64,000 nt of DNA from UBA4055 sp964648295 (GTDB taxonomy: Bacteria; UBA4055): positions 62,001 to 126,000 of the forward strand of contig CAZYNH010000006.1 of the NCBI GenBank assembly GCA_964648295.1, given 5' to 3'. The translations under genes were made by a program, and so were the position numbers. The notes under the pieces were generated by a model. It had not been told where the DNA came from and ran no database searches. It saw only the letters and a program-made list of their open reading frames with translations. Numbering within the stretch: position 1 is the stretch's first letter; every line of letters begins with the position of its first letter. Positions 8,406-16,468 of this stretch are shown piece by piece.

Positions 8406-9254
8406 CTAACCCCTTGCCGCTTTTTTAAATTTCCGCTCATAAAAATAGACCAGGTTTCCAATCCCGATGAAAAGGAACATGATCAGATGTGAAAGATTAA
8501 GCGAAGCCATACCTGCGTTCGCCTTCTGGTTGAGTTTTTTGTCGGCTCCCGCTTCGACCCTCAGATTCTCGAACTCGGCAGCGCCTTTGAGCCCGAAAAG
8601 CATTCCGTCAAGCTGTCCTGTCTGAAGATAGGGCACAAAGTCCGGGCCTATTACTGCTGTCACGCCCGCACCCATCTTAAAACCGAATCTTCTCTGAAGT
8701 AATATATAGTATTCAGGATGCGCGGAACCTGCGAATGACATCAGGTATTTTATATCTGCGAAAGTTTTTATGCCTTTAAATATTTTCCCCTCTTTCCCGA
8801 AGGTCGATTTGAAATCGGAATACATTGAGAATAGCATCATGTCAACCCCTATCGGGAGATATCCGAGATGGATATAGTGTACACCGCTTTCTATATAGGA
8901 ATATTTTTCTTCTTTCTTGATCTGGACAATCAGGTTTTCCCCGAGGCTTATCGCCGATATGTCGGGATAATAAATGAACACTCTGACCTTTTTGTCGAAA
9001 CACTGCTTAATAACCTGCTCAGCCATAGGTAAAAGCTCAGCCTGAAGAGTCGGGTTGAAAGCCCAGTCAATAAATACGGCATCGTCTTCTTTAAGTCCGT
9101 TAAGAATATCATAAACTCTCTGGGTTTCTTTCGATGTTGAGAATTTCTGATCGAAAAGCGCCGGCGCCCAGAACGGAATTATACAGGCCAGGAAAATAAG
9201 AAGGTATATCCATCTCCTGTCGAGCCTTTTTAGTGTATAAATAAGTTTTTCCAT
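8406..9254 (-). CDS. Uncharacterised bitopic membrane protein with extracytoplasmic domain (DUF6754 operon, gene 3)
   Basis: The product is not recognised. The 282 residues have one membrane segment near 15-33 behind a basic N-terminus (KRLDRR) and another near 256-272 followed by a basic tail. By the positive-inside rule, residues 34-255 lie outside the cytoplasm. That domain reads as alternating strands and helices (DDAVFIDWAF, KVRVFIYYPDIS, GVTAVIGPDFVPYL), like a Rossmann-type fold. Parts resemble the DUF6754 domain of gene 1 in spacing and pattern. The ribosome site is AGGGAT. It lies 22 bases after gene 2 and 2 bases before gene 4. Confidence 0.85.
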   Translation of the reverse strand: MEKLIYTLKRLDRRWIYLLIFLACIIPFWAPALFDQKFSTSKETQRVYDILNGLKEDDAVFIDWAFNPTLQAELLPMAEQVIKQCFDKKVRVFIYYPDISAISLGENLIVQIKKEEKYSYIESGVHYIHLGYLPIGVDMMLFSMYSDFKSTFGKEGKIFKGIKTFADIKYLMSFAGSAHPEYYILLQRRFGFKMGAGVTAVIGPDFVPYLQTGQLDGMLFGLKGAAEFENLRVEAGADKKLNQKANAGMASLNLSHLIMFLFIGIGNLVYFYERKFKKAARG

Positions 9255-9276
9255 AATATATCCCTAATTTAATCAG

Positions 9277-9891
9277 TTATTCAGATAAATGTGATCTTTC
9301 AAGGCCGAAAGCTATTCTTATCATCATTGTAAGACCTCCCAGGAACGCCCCGAAGAGAATGGCTCTTTTTCCGGCGCTTGTCGGGCCGTCCATTATCCAC
9401 TCGCCGATCGCAGGTATCTTACTCCACATTGCTTCGCCGAGAGGCATTTTAGAAAGCATTATCAGTATGGCTGCTACCAGAAGGAAAGCCGACTCGACCG
9501 ATTTGATCTTAAACGACCTGTAAGAAGCGGAAGCAACATAGAACGCAAGCAGAGAGAATACTGTCGCGTCAAGCGGGATGAATCCGAAGTAGAACATGGC
9601 GTCGAACGGCGTTCCCGGCGCTGTACCCCTGAGAAAAGCGAATATAACCATAAGGACTATAATGCTCATCTGATAGACGGAAAACCACCTGTCGTTATTA
9701 TATTTTATCTTCTTATAGTTAACTCTGAGCACATTGAAAATGCCGACGATAAGCCCGACTATCGCAACGCTCCTGAAACCTGTGGTGAAGAACATTTTCC
9801 AGTTCTCGAAAAATCTTCCGGCGAAGAAAAATTCCAGATACCATCCTATGGTGGCAAAAAAACCTATTAAGATCGGCAATTCCTTTTTCAT
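9277..9891 (-). CDS. Uncharacterised membrane protein with six predicted helices (DUF6754 operon, gene 2)
   Basis: The product is not recognised. The 204 residues contain six probable membrane helices, near 6-24, 41-56, 71-89, 98-120, 131-147 and 176-194. A distinctive C-terminal stretch, TSAGKRAILFGAFLGG then GLERSHL, looks like a family signature, because glycine-rich and charged residues fall inside an otherwise hydrophobic end. AAGGAAT is the ribosome site, and the gene follows the DUF6754 gene by 23 bases. No enzymatic motif is seen. A scaffold or channel role in a complex with the other three products would be a guess. Confidence 0.85.
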   Translation of the reverse strand: MKKELPILIGFFATIGWYLEFFFAGRFFENWKMFFTTGFRSVAIVGLIVGIFNVLRVNYKKIKYNNDRWFSVYQMSIIVLMVIFAFLRGTAPGTPFDAMFYFGFIPLDATVFSLLAFYVASASYRSFKIKSVESAFLLVAAILIMLSKMPLGEAMWSKIPAIGEWIMDGPTSAGKRAILFGAFLGGLTMMIRIAFGLERSHLSE

Positions 9892-9914
9892 TCTTTATTC
9901 CTTAATTTTTTCAT

Positions 9915-11846
9915 TTATCTTGTGAATAACAGGTCCTGAAGGAAGGTCCACTCGGAGTTGATAGTGAGAAGAACCGTTCCGGCGATGAATATGAAACCTA
10001 TTGTGATCTTGGCGAAGTCAGAAAGTTTCAGGTTCGTCATGATCTGAGCATCCCTTGAGATATAGGCGGCTGCCGCATAAAGCTCCTCTCCTATAAGCGT
10101 ATAATCGCAGGCCGTAATGAAGAAAGGCAGCTGCGCAACGGCGGTCGTTCCGGCCACCTGAATAGCGCCGGCCGCGAATCCCGCTTCAGAGATCAGAAGC
10201 GATTCGGCGGCGTAGTAACCGAAGTGGAAAGCCGTGGCGGGTTTCTTTCTTGAAAGTATCCCTGCCACGCCCGCGGCAAAAGCGAACTGGTCGGCCGCAA
10301 GAAAGAAAATATTATCTTTCTTATGATCTTCAGGATAACCTGCGTCAAGAAATCCCGAAGCGACCATTTCCTCAGAAATCTGCATAATTATCGGGTCGCA
10401 GGTGGGAACATATATCTCGGCTTTGAATTCAGCGACTTTTTTGGCCACGCTTCTTAAGATAAGCATGCTGGCTATAGTATCGATCTGGGTATAATATCCT
10501 ATACCGCAGTCATAAACTACAGGTTTGCCCATCTCGGTCGCACGCCCGACCGCGTCGTCAATGGCGTCAAGACCGGGGATCCTTCTTATAAAAAGGCTTT
10601 CCCTTTTCTTTTTGACTTTAACGAAAATATAGAAGAACAGGATCATAAAAAGAAAAGTACCTATCAGTACATTTGTCCTGAAAGTTCTGAAAACAGGTTT
10701 TTTATCATAAATAACTGCAGAGCCGAACTCGCCGATAAGCCCGCTGTAGAACTTATGCTTTATCTGAAGTTTAAATTCATCCTCTATCCCGTCAGCATTC
10801 CTGTGTATCCTCTCAATGAAATCAGGGGTTACATCAAAGGATACTATGTTCCTTTCCTCCTCCATTGGACCGATATAGCCGGTGACCATATCGCTTAACC
10901 TTGCGTTCTCCATTTCAACAAGATCGAAAAGAGTCTGTCTTTTCTGTTCCACCCAGTACTCCCGGGCAAAGATCCTTTCCATCCTTGCGTTATCAATAAG
11001 TTCAGACCGCTTGTTTTTAATATATTTAATTATGCTGAGATCTTTGTCTTTATACATCTGCTGAAGAACCGCATTCGCCTCAACTCTGCTCCTGAGTGAA
11101 TCTATCCTGAATTCCAGATTTAACATTTCGCTGTTGTATGTTTCGTCGTTCAGCAGATCGTCAACTATCTTCTCATCCGTCACATTCTTTAAAGAATCCA
11201 ATATCCTGTCGTAACTTCTGTACTCCTCAAGCAGCGATGCTACGAATTCATTATGCTCTGCAAGAAGAATATCTTTTCTGGAATTTGTGTGGTCCTTCAG
11301 TTTCTGGGCGGCAGAACTGATACTGTTTTCCAGTTCTTCGCTTATATACCCCCAGTAAAAATCCTTTGTTGTAATGAACCTTGATATCTCCTCGAACACT
11401 TTCTCGTCTTTCATTCCTTTAAAAGCTACCAGAGCCCTTTTTTCGTAGTCGGTCAGACCTCGCGTCTTTTTAATATCCGCTATTACGGTAATTACGGACA
11501 CGCCCGGGAATTCAGTCTCGAGCTTTTCAGTCCACCCCGGATAGTCAGTGCTTAATCTGTCTATCTCCCCAAGTTTCTCGGAGTAAACCTCGAGAATTAT
11601 ACTTTTTACAAGAAAATGGAGGCCGAAGTCAGGATAATCACCGTAGAAATCATCTACAAAATCCTTTATTCTGGGATAAAGGATGTCGAAATCTCTCCGG
11701 GGACTCCAGTTATCGTATATCGCGATAATGTCTTCAGCGACCTCTCTGCAGAGTCGTTCCTCTTCCGGATCCGTGACAGCGATATCCTGCGTAAATGCGG
11801 ATATGCCCAGGACCATCAGCAGATAAATCATCCAGGTACTTCTCAT
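9915..11846 (-). CDS. DUF6754 domain-containing membrane protein (operon gene 1)
   Basis: The 643 residues begin with a signal peptide (about 1-19) and a long, mostly helical, charged extracytoplasmic region (20-388) with coiled-coil character between about 190 and 320. A membrane segment lies at 391-410, followed by KVKKKR. Residues about 414-600 are the conserved domain I take to be DUF6754 (PVVYDCGIGYYTQ, AEIYVPTCDP, AGTTAVAQLPFF, then EELYAAAAY). A final membrane helix lies near 614-630. The basic residues after the first helix put the conserved domain in the cytoplasm. The fold looks Rossmann-like, but no cofactor motif can be assigned. It is the first gene of a four-gene unit with its own promoter. 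Confidence 0.8.
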   Translation of the reverse strand: MRSTWMIYLLMVLGISAFTQDIAVTDPEEERLCREVAEDIIAIYDNWSPRRDFDILYPRIKDFVDDFYGDYPDFGLHFLVKSIILEVYSEKLGEIDRLSTDYPGWTEKLETEFPGVSVITVIADIKKTRGLTDYEKRALVAFKGMKDEKVFEEISRFITTKDFYWGYISEELENSISSAAQKLKDHTNSRKDILLAEHNEFVASLLEEYRSYDRILDSLKNVTDEKIVDDLLNDETYNSEMLNLEFRIDSLRSRVEANAVLQQMYKDKDLSIIKYIKNKRSELIDNARMERIFAREYWVEQKRQTLFDLVEMENARLSDMVTGYIGPMEEERNIVSFDVTPDFIERIHRNADGIEDEFKLQIKHKFYSGLIGEFGSAVIYDKKPVFRTFRTNVLIGTFLFMILFFYIFVKVKKKRESLFIRRIPGLDAIDDAVGRATEMGKPVVYDCGIGYYTQIDTIASMLILRSVAKKVAEFKAEIYVPTCDPIIMQISEEMVASGFLDAGYPEDHKKDNIFFLAADQFAFAAGVAGILSRKKPATAFHFGYYAAESLLISEAGFAAGAIQVAGTTAVAQLPFFITACDYTLIGEELYAAAAYISRDAQIMTNLKLSDFAKITIGFIFIAGTVLLTINSEWTFLQDLLFTR

Positions 11847-11903
11847 TTTGTTCCCGTTTACTTTAATTAATCTCTTTCTATTTTAATTACCCAAAACAGA
11901 CGA

Positions 11904-11932
11904 AAGATAATTTAGAAAGGTTCTTTTATCAA
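11904..11932 (-). promoter_or_regulatory. Promoter of the DUF6754 operon
   Basis: On the minus strand: TTGATA, 17 bases, TATCTT (-35 at 11927-11932, -10 at 11904-11909). The start would be near 11897, about 50 bases before the first ATG at 11846. It lies in the 138-base gap after dapF, so the four-gene unit is independent of the iorA-dapF operon. Confidence 0.6.
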
Positions 11933-11984
11933 GCGAAATCAGATGAAATGCAGAAATATAACGGCGAAATATCAGGCTGAAGCT

Positions 11985-12758
11985 CTATACGCATATATTA
12001 CCTTTAAAAACGAATTCGGCCGGGCCCGAAAGAAAGAGTTTTCCTTTCTCAAGCGATACTTTTAGTGCAAAGCCTTCCCTTGTCACGACCTTTCTTTCTT
12101 TGAGATCTTTGGTAAGCATCATGTCGAGCCACCCGGCAGCCGTTATCCCCGTTCCGCACGCCTTTGTTTCCGCCTCAACTCCCCTCTCGTAAGTTCTGAC
12201 TGACAGAGTGCCTTTTTTTATACGGCGGACGAAATCCACATTGGTGCCTTTCGGGAAAAGCGGATCATTCCTGATCATTTTCCCCGCTGAATGGACATCT
12301 ATATCTTCGATATTATCAAAAAATCCGACCGTATGCTCAACGCCCGTGTTGAGGAAATAGAATCCTTCTTTGAATCCATTAAATTTTAAGCCCGAAGAAA
12401 ATACTTCGGGCTTTTTCATTTCAAGCATAATGTTACCGTCTTTCAATAACTTTGCGGAATGAATACCGTCGCCGGCTTTTAATGTGCACTTATCTGTTTC
12501 AAAGTAACCCAGTCTGGATGCCAGCAGAACAGCGCATCTTCCACCATTCGCGCAGAAAGAGGCCTCACTTCCGTCGGAATTAAAATACCTCATTTCGAAA
12601 TCAAAAGAATGACGGCATTTTTTAATAACTATCACCCCGTCCGCGCCTATTCCGTAATGCCTGTTGCATATCTTCTGAATTACAGGTCCGGGTATTGTTT
12701 TATTCCCCGTAAAGAAAACAAAATCATTTCCTGCGCCGTGGAGTTTATAAAATATCAT
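11985..12758 (-). CDS. dapF: Diaminopimelate epimerase
   Basis: DapF converts LL- to meso-diaminopimelate, the last-but-one step of lysine synthesis and the source of the peptidoglycan cross-linking residue. In 257 residues the two catalytic cysteines are visible: C69 in FCANGGRC (usual form CGNGxRC) and C201 in ETKACGTG. The N-terminal HGAGNDF is the substrate-loop signature. It overlaps the end of iorB by 4 bases and is the last gene of the EF-P-like/iorAB unit. The alanine in CANGG is a mild departure from the common CGNG, but all other active-site landmarks are normal. Confidence 0.95.
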   Translation of the reverse strand: MIFYKLHGAGNDFVFFTGNKTIPGPVIQKICNRHYGIGADGVIVIKKCRHSFDFEMRYFNSDGSEASFCANGGRCAVLLASRLGYFETDKCTLKAGDGIHSAKLLKDGNIMLEMKKPEVFSSGLKFNGFKEGFYFLNTGVEHTVGFFDNIEDIDVHSAGKMIRNDPLFPKGTNVDFVRRIKKGTLSVRTYERGVEAETKACGTGITAAGWLDMMLTKDLKERKVVTREGFALKVSLEKGKLFLSGPAEFVFKGNICV

Positions 12759-13342
12759 TTTCTGATAAAATTCCCGGCGAATTCTTTTCCCGCGTTTAAA
12801 GCTTCAAGATTCTTTTTAACGACTTCCTCGCCTTTTTTGCCGAAAATGAATCTTATGCCTTTTTCAAGCCTGCTGAAATCAAGTCCCAGATAATCTGACG
12901 CGGCTCCTATCATGACCATGTTCATGGACAGCGGAGACCCGATGTTTCCGGCTATGTCGTCAGCGTCTATGAGTATGTGGTTCTTTACCCTGGCTATCTC
13001 TTTTTTCACATCGTTTATGTCGGGATAATTAGAGATATTGTCGAACGGCGTGCTGTTGGTTATCAGCCATCCTCCGGAGGAAAGATAGGGCAGGTACCTT
13101 AAAGATTCCATCGGTTCTATTGAGAGGATCATATCCGCTCCGCCAAAGGGTATCAGGTCAGAACAGACTTCTTTGTCAGATATCCTGAGATGAGACTGCA
13201 CATCTCCCCCTCTCTGGCTCATCCCGTGCACTTCAGCCTGTTTCATATAAAGTCCTGAATCGATCGCGGCGTAACCTATGACGGTGGCTATAGAAAGTAT
13301 TCCCTGACCGCCCACTCCGCTTAAAATAATATCTTTTTTCAT
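12755..13342 (-). CDS. iorB: Indolepyruvate:ferredoxin oxidoreductase beta subunit
   Basis: IorB is the gamma-type subunit of 2-oxoacid:ferredoxin oxidoreductase. With IorA it oxidatively decarboxylates aryl pyruvates from aromatic amino acids to aryl acyl-CoA, or runs in reverse. The N-terminal GVGGQGIL is the family signature, followed by QAEVHGMSQRGG. I choose the ATG at 13342 (195 residues) because AAGGAC lies just upstream and it follows the iorA stop by 11 bases. The frame stays open to 13396, but that would overlap iorA. It overlaps dapF by 4 bases. Confidence 0.92.
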   Translation of the reverse strand: MKKDIILSGVGGQGILSIATVIGYAAIDSGLYMKQAEVHGMSQRGGDVQSHLRISDKEVCSDLIPFGGADMILSIEPMESLRYLPYLSSGGWLITNSTPFDNISNYPDINDVKKEIARVKNHILIDADDIAGNIGSPLSMNMVMIGAASDYLGLDFSRLEKGIRFIFGKKGEEVVKKNLEALNAGKEFAGNFIRK

Positions 13343-13353
13343 ATATTTTGTCC

Positions 13354-14949
13354 TTATTTGTTGGCTTTTGTCTTTCTTTTCAGCGTCTGCATACATTCTC
13401 TGGTCGGTATTATGACCGATACGCCTTTGTAATTTATCTCCTGCCTGATTATCCTGACCATTTCCTCGTGGTTCTTCTTGAGCGGCACCACTCTGATTAT
13501 ATGATCTTTGTGAACTCCGAGGCCTTCGCAGATTGAAACCAGCCTGTCAAGAGCGTGGGAGTCCTGCCCGCCTGTCATGCCCGTTGTCGAGTTGTCGAGT
13601 ATCATCACGACCATGTTCGTGTTCTCAATGACAGCATCCAGAAGCCCGGTCATTCCCGAGTGCGTGAAGGTGGAATCTCCGATAACTGCGACGGCGGGGA
13701 ATAGTCCGGCGTCCGCGGCGCCTTTTGCCATGGTTATGGATGCGCCCATATCAACGCAGGAATTTATGGCGTTAAAAGGCGGAAGAGCGGCCAGTGTATA
13801 ACAACCGATGTCCGAAAGCACATGGCCGTCGCCGTATTCTTTCAAAACCTCGATAAGAGCATTATATGCGTCAATATGTCCGCAGCCGTTGCAGAATTTC
13901 GGCGGCCGCGCGGCGACGATCGCCGGTACAGGCTCAACGCTGAAATCCTTTCCGGTAACAGCTTTGAGCACAAGATTCGGGTTGAGCTCGCCGTCCCTCG
14001 GCAGTGTTCCGTCGAGCCTTCCGCTTACTTTAAGGCAGTTGCCAAGGTAACCCTTAAGCATTTCCTCGACCATCGGCGAACCTTCTTCAAGTACAATTAT
14101 TTTTTTGCATTCAGCCGCGATCTTCTCGATCTGTTTCCTGGGCAGCGGATACTGGCTGATCTTGAGCACGGGATAAGGACAGGGAGAATTGATATAGTTC
14201 TCCATCAGATAGTTGTAGGCTATGCCGCATGCGATTATCCCTATGCTTTTATCCGGTCTTTCATTATAAGAATTAAAAGGCGAATTTTCGCTTTCAGTCT
14301 CGAACCTTGCCTGATTTTCCAGAAGCATTTTATATCTTTTTCTCGCTATCGCCGGTAAAAGCACGAACTGCCTTTTATCTTCGGGAAGCTTCAGCGCGTT
14401 CTCGGGCATGGCGGGTCTTGTAACGACGCCGCTTCTGGAATGTGACAGCCTGGTGGTAAGCCTGAGGAGAACGGGTATCTGATATTTTTCGCTCATTTCT
14501 AAACCGTAGAAGGCCATATCGTAACATTCCTGCTGATTGGAAGGTTCCAGCATCGGCATTAACGCGAATTTTCCGAAATTCCTGCTGTCCTGCTCGTTCT
14601 GTGAGGAATGCATTGAAGGATCGTCAGCCACAGTAACGATGGTGCCTCCGTTCGCTCCCGTGATTGCGGAATTCATGAAACAGTCGGCGGCTACATTGAG
14701 CCCGACATGCTTCATTGCGCACATTGACCTTTTGCCCGCGTAAGACATTCCGAGAGCGGATTCCGCGGCGGTCTTTTCATTCGCCGACCATTTTCTGTGA
14801 ATATTCCTCTCAGCGGCGGTCTTTGATCTCTGCACATATTCCATTATTTCGGTAGAAGGAGTCCCCGGATACGCGTACATTCCGGACATACCGGCGTCTA
14901 TGGCGCCCTGTGCCAGGGCTTCATCGCCAAGTAGAAGCATCTTTTCCAT
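13354..14949 (-). CDS. iorA: Indolepyruvate:ferredoxin oxidoreductase alpha subunit lacking the ferredoxin domain
   Basis: The thiamine-diphosphate subunit of the IorAB enzyme. The N-terminal pyrimidine-binding domain shows GMYAYPGTPSTE. The C-terminal TPP domain shows FCNGCGH and the GDSTFTHSG...NSTTGM diphosphate motif. At 531 residues it stops after the TPP domain (PTRECMQTLKRKTKANK). Typical IorA continues for about 70 more residues with two 4Fe-4S clusters (CxxCxxC pairs), and none are present here. Electron transfer must therefore use another protein or a different route. It lies 28 bases after the EF-P-like gene and 11 before iorB. Confidence 0.92.
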   Translation of the reverse strand: MEKMLLLGDEALAQGAIDAGMSGMYAYPGTPSTEIMEYVQRSKTAAERNIHRKWSANEKTAAESALGMSYAGKRSMCAMKHVGLNVAADCFMNSAITGANGGTIVTVADDPSMHSSQNEQDSRNFGKFALMPMLEPSNQQECYDMAFYGLEMSEKYQIPVLLRLTTRLSHSRSGVVTRPAMPENALKLPEDKRQFVLLPAIARKRYKMLLENQARFETESENSPFNSYNERPDKSIGIIACGIAYNYLMENYINSPCPYPVLKISQYPLPRKQIEKIAAECKKIIVLEEGSPMVEEMLKGYLGNCLKVSGRLDGTLPRDGELNPNLVLKAVTGKDFSVEPVPAIVAARPPKFCNGCGHIDAYNALIEVLKEYGDGHVLSDIGCYTLAALPPFNAINSCVDMGASITMAKGAADAGLFPAVAVIGDSTFTHSGMTGLLDAVIENTNMVVMILDNSTTGMTGGQDSHALDRLVSICEGLGVHKDHIIRVVPLKKNHEEMVRIIRQEINYKGVSVIIPTRECMQTLKRKTKANK

Positions 14950-14977
14950 AAATTATCCCTTTTTTATTTATAATTTT

Positions 14978-15520
14978 TTATTCCCTGCTTATGTATTCGC
15001 CTGTGTCAATATCTATCTTAACCCTGTCGCCGTTCTTTATAAAAGCCGGCACCAGGATAGTCTTTCCGTTGACAAGCCTTGCTTCCTTCACGAATTCCGT
15101 GTTGGTGGAATCCTTTTCTATATCTTCAGTTATTTCGATCTCCTGAATGACAATTTTCGGCAGTTCCACCGAAGCCACCAGCCCGTTGCAGTACCTTATA
15201 TTTACCAGTGCTTCATCCCTAAGAAATTTGACATTCTCGCCAAGTATCGAGACGGCTATATCAATATATTCCGAAAGCGCTTCATTATAAAAAACGAAAG
15301 TCTCGTCATTTCTTTTTACGAGTTTATACTCAACAGACTCGAGTTCAGCCTTATTGAATATATGATCCGCAGATATCGACTCGGTAATCTCCGATCCGGT
15401 AGTAAAATCGAAAAAACTGAATGATGTATCATTAATATCAGCAATAAGGTTTGTAACTTTCATCACAGAACCCTTATGTACAACAAAATCGCCTTTTTTT
15501 ATTTCCGCAGTAAGTGTCAT
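14978..15520 (-). CDS. Elongation factor P-like protein without the lysine loop
   Basis: The 180 residues have the three-domain layout and length of EF-P: an N-terminal KOW-like domain (KKGDFVVHKGSVMKV), a central OB domain (FLRDEALVNIRYCNG) and a C-terminal OB domain with the normal ending (VPAFIKNGDRVKIDIDTGEY). The domain I loop that carries the modified residue (PGKG in EF-P, K34 in E. coli) is shortened and reads NDTSF, so there is no lysine or arginine to modify. This suggests a paralogue with another role, not the canonical polyproline-stall factor; a true EF-P should be elsewhere. It heads an operon with iorA, iorB and dapF. Confidence 0.85.
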   Translation of the reverse strand: MTLTAEIKKGDFVVHKGSVMKVTNLIADINDTSFSFFDFTTGSEITESISADHIFNKAELESVEYKLVKRNDETFVFYNEALSEYIDIAVSILGENVKFLRDEALVNIRYCNGLVASVELPKIVIQEIEITEDIEKDSTNTEFVKEARLVNGKTILVPAFIKNGDRVKIDIDTGEYISRE

Positions 15521-15549
15521 TGAGTTTTTACCGAATTCGCTCAGGCCGA

Positions 15550-15578
15550 TAGTTAACTAAAAATGCCGTCAAAGTCAA
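15550..15578 (-). promoter_or_regulatory. Promoter of the EF-P-like/iorA/iorB/dapF operon
   Basis: On the minus strand: TTGACT, 17 bases, TAACTA (-35 at 15573-15578, -10 at 15550-15555). The start would be near 15543, 23 bases before the ATG at 15520. It is the only good match in the 78-base gap. Confidence 0.6.
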
Positions 15579-15598
15579 ATAAATTATTTTTGCCGGAT

Positions 15599-16468
15599 TT
15601 AGGTATTTTTCTGATCCGATATATTCCTTTTGATAGAAAAATATCCCTCAGGTTCGATACTCTGGTTCATTATAGGCACAACTGTGATCTCTTCCTGATA
15701 AGGTGTTCCGTCTTTTCTAACATTTTTAAAAGTGCTTCTCCACGTGTGGCCGCTTTTTATTGTTTTCCACAGATCGTCGTAAAATCCTTCTGAATATTTT
15801 CCCTTTTCCATAAATCTTGGAATATCCCCTATTACCTCAGAAGCTGAAAACCCGGAATTTCTTTCAAAGGATTTGTTGACATATTCGATCACGCCGTGCC
15901 TGTTTGTAATTATTATATCCTCATAAAGCTGGTCTATAATATTGGCCAGTTTATAAATGTGCTTCGTTCTTTCGCTCACCTTATATTCAAGTTCCGCGTT
16001 CAGGTTCTTCAGCTGTCTTTCAGTTTTGTGCCTCAGAGCCATTTCCTCTATAAGTTTATCATTGTTGTTCTTCAGCTGATTCTGTATAGATCTGAGCCTC
16101 AGATGCGTTTTTATTCTGGCAAGAAGCTCATATGGGTTAAAAGGTTTTGTGATATAGTCGACACCTCCGCTTTCAAAGCCTTTAACGATACTTTCGGGAT
16201 CGGTCTTGACAGTAAGGAAAAGTATCGGTATATCTTTATATTCCGGATCTGTACTTAATTTCCTGCATACCTCAAAACCGTCTATTTCAGGCATTATTAC
16301 ATCCAGAAGTATCAGATCGAATTTTTCTTTCGCCAATATCTGCAGCGCTTCAACCCCGTCGGAAGCAAAAGACAGGTCATATCCCTCGTTCTGAAGAAAA
16401 TTCGCCACTACCTGAATATTTTTCGGAGAATCGTCAATTATCAGTATTTTATGGGTTGCGGTTGTCAT
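15599..16468 (-). CDS. Response regulator receiver protein with C-terminal PAS domain
   Basis: The receiver domain is residues about 7-125 (acidic pair in IDDS, phospho-acceptor D56 in LILLDVIMPEIDG, lysine in ITKPF). It is followed by a coiled coil (about 128-170) and a PAS domain (DIIITNRHGVIEYVNKSFERNSGFS, ending GYFSIKRNISDQ). There is no output or kinase domain, so it probably signals through protein contact. I choose the ATG at 16468 because GGAGG lies 6 bases before it; an ATG 12 bases earlier is not so placed. It overlaps the 3' end of the hybrid kinase gene by 20 bases and is its likely partner. Confidence 0.9.
   Translation of the reverse strand: MTTATHKILIIDDSPKNIQVVANFLQNEGYDLSFASDGVEALQILAKEKFDLILLDVIMPEIDGFEVCRKLSTDPEYKDIPILFLTVKTDPESIVKGFESGGVDYITKPFNPYELLARIKTHLRLRSIQNQLKNNNDKLIEEMALRHKTERQLKNLNAELEYKVSERTKHIYKLANIIDQLYEDIIITNRHGVIEYVNKSFERNSGFSASEVIGDIPRFMEKGKYSEGFYDDLWKTIKSGHTWRSTFKNVRKDGTPYQEEITVVPIMNQSIEPEGYFSIKRNISDQKNT

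Noticed and set aside
13822..14358. Plus-strand open frame of 178 codons
   Set aside because: Antisense to iorA, with no ribosome site or domain; the codon pattern mirrors the real gene.
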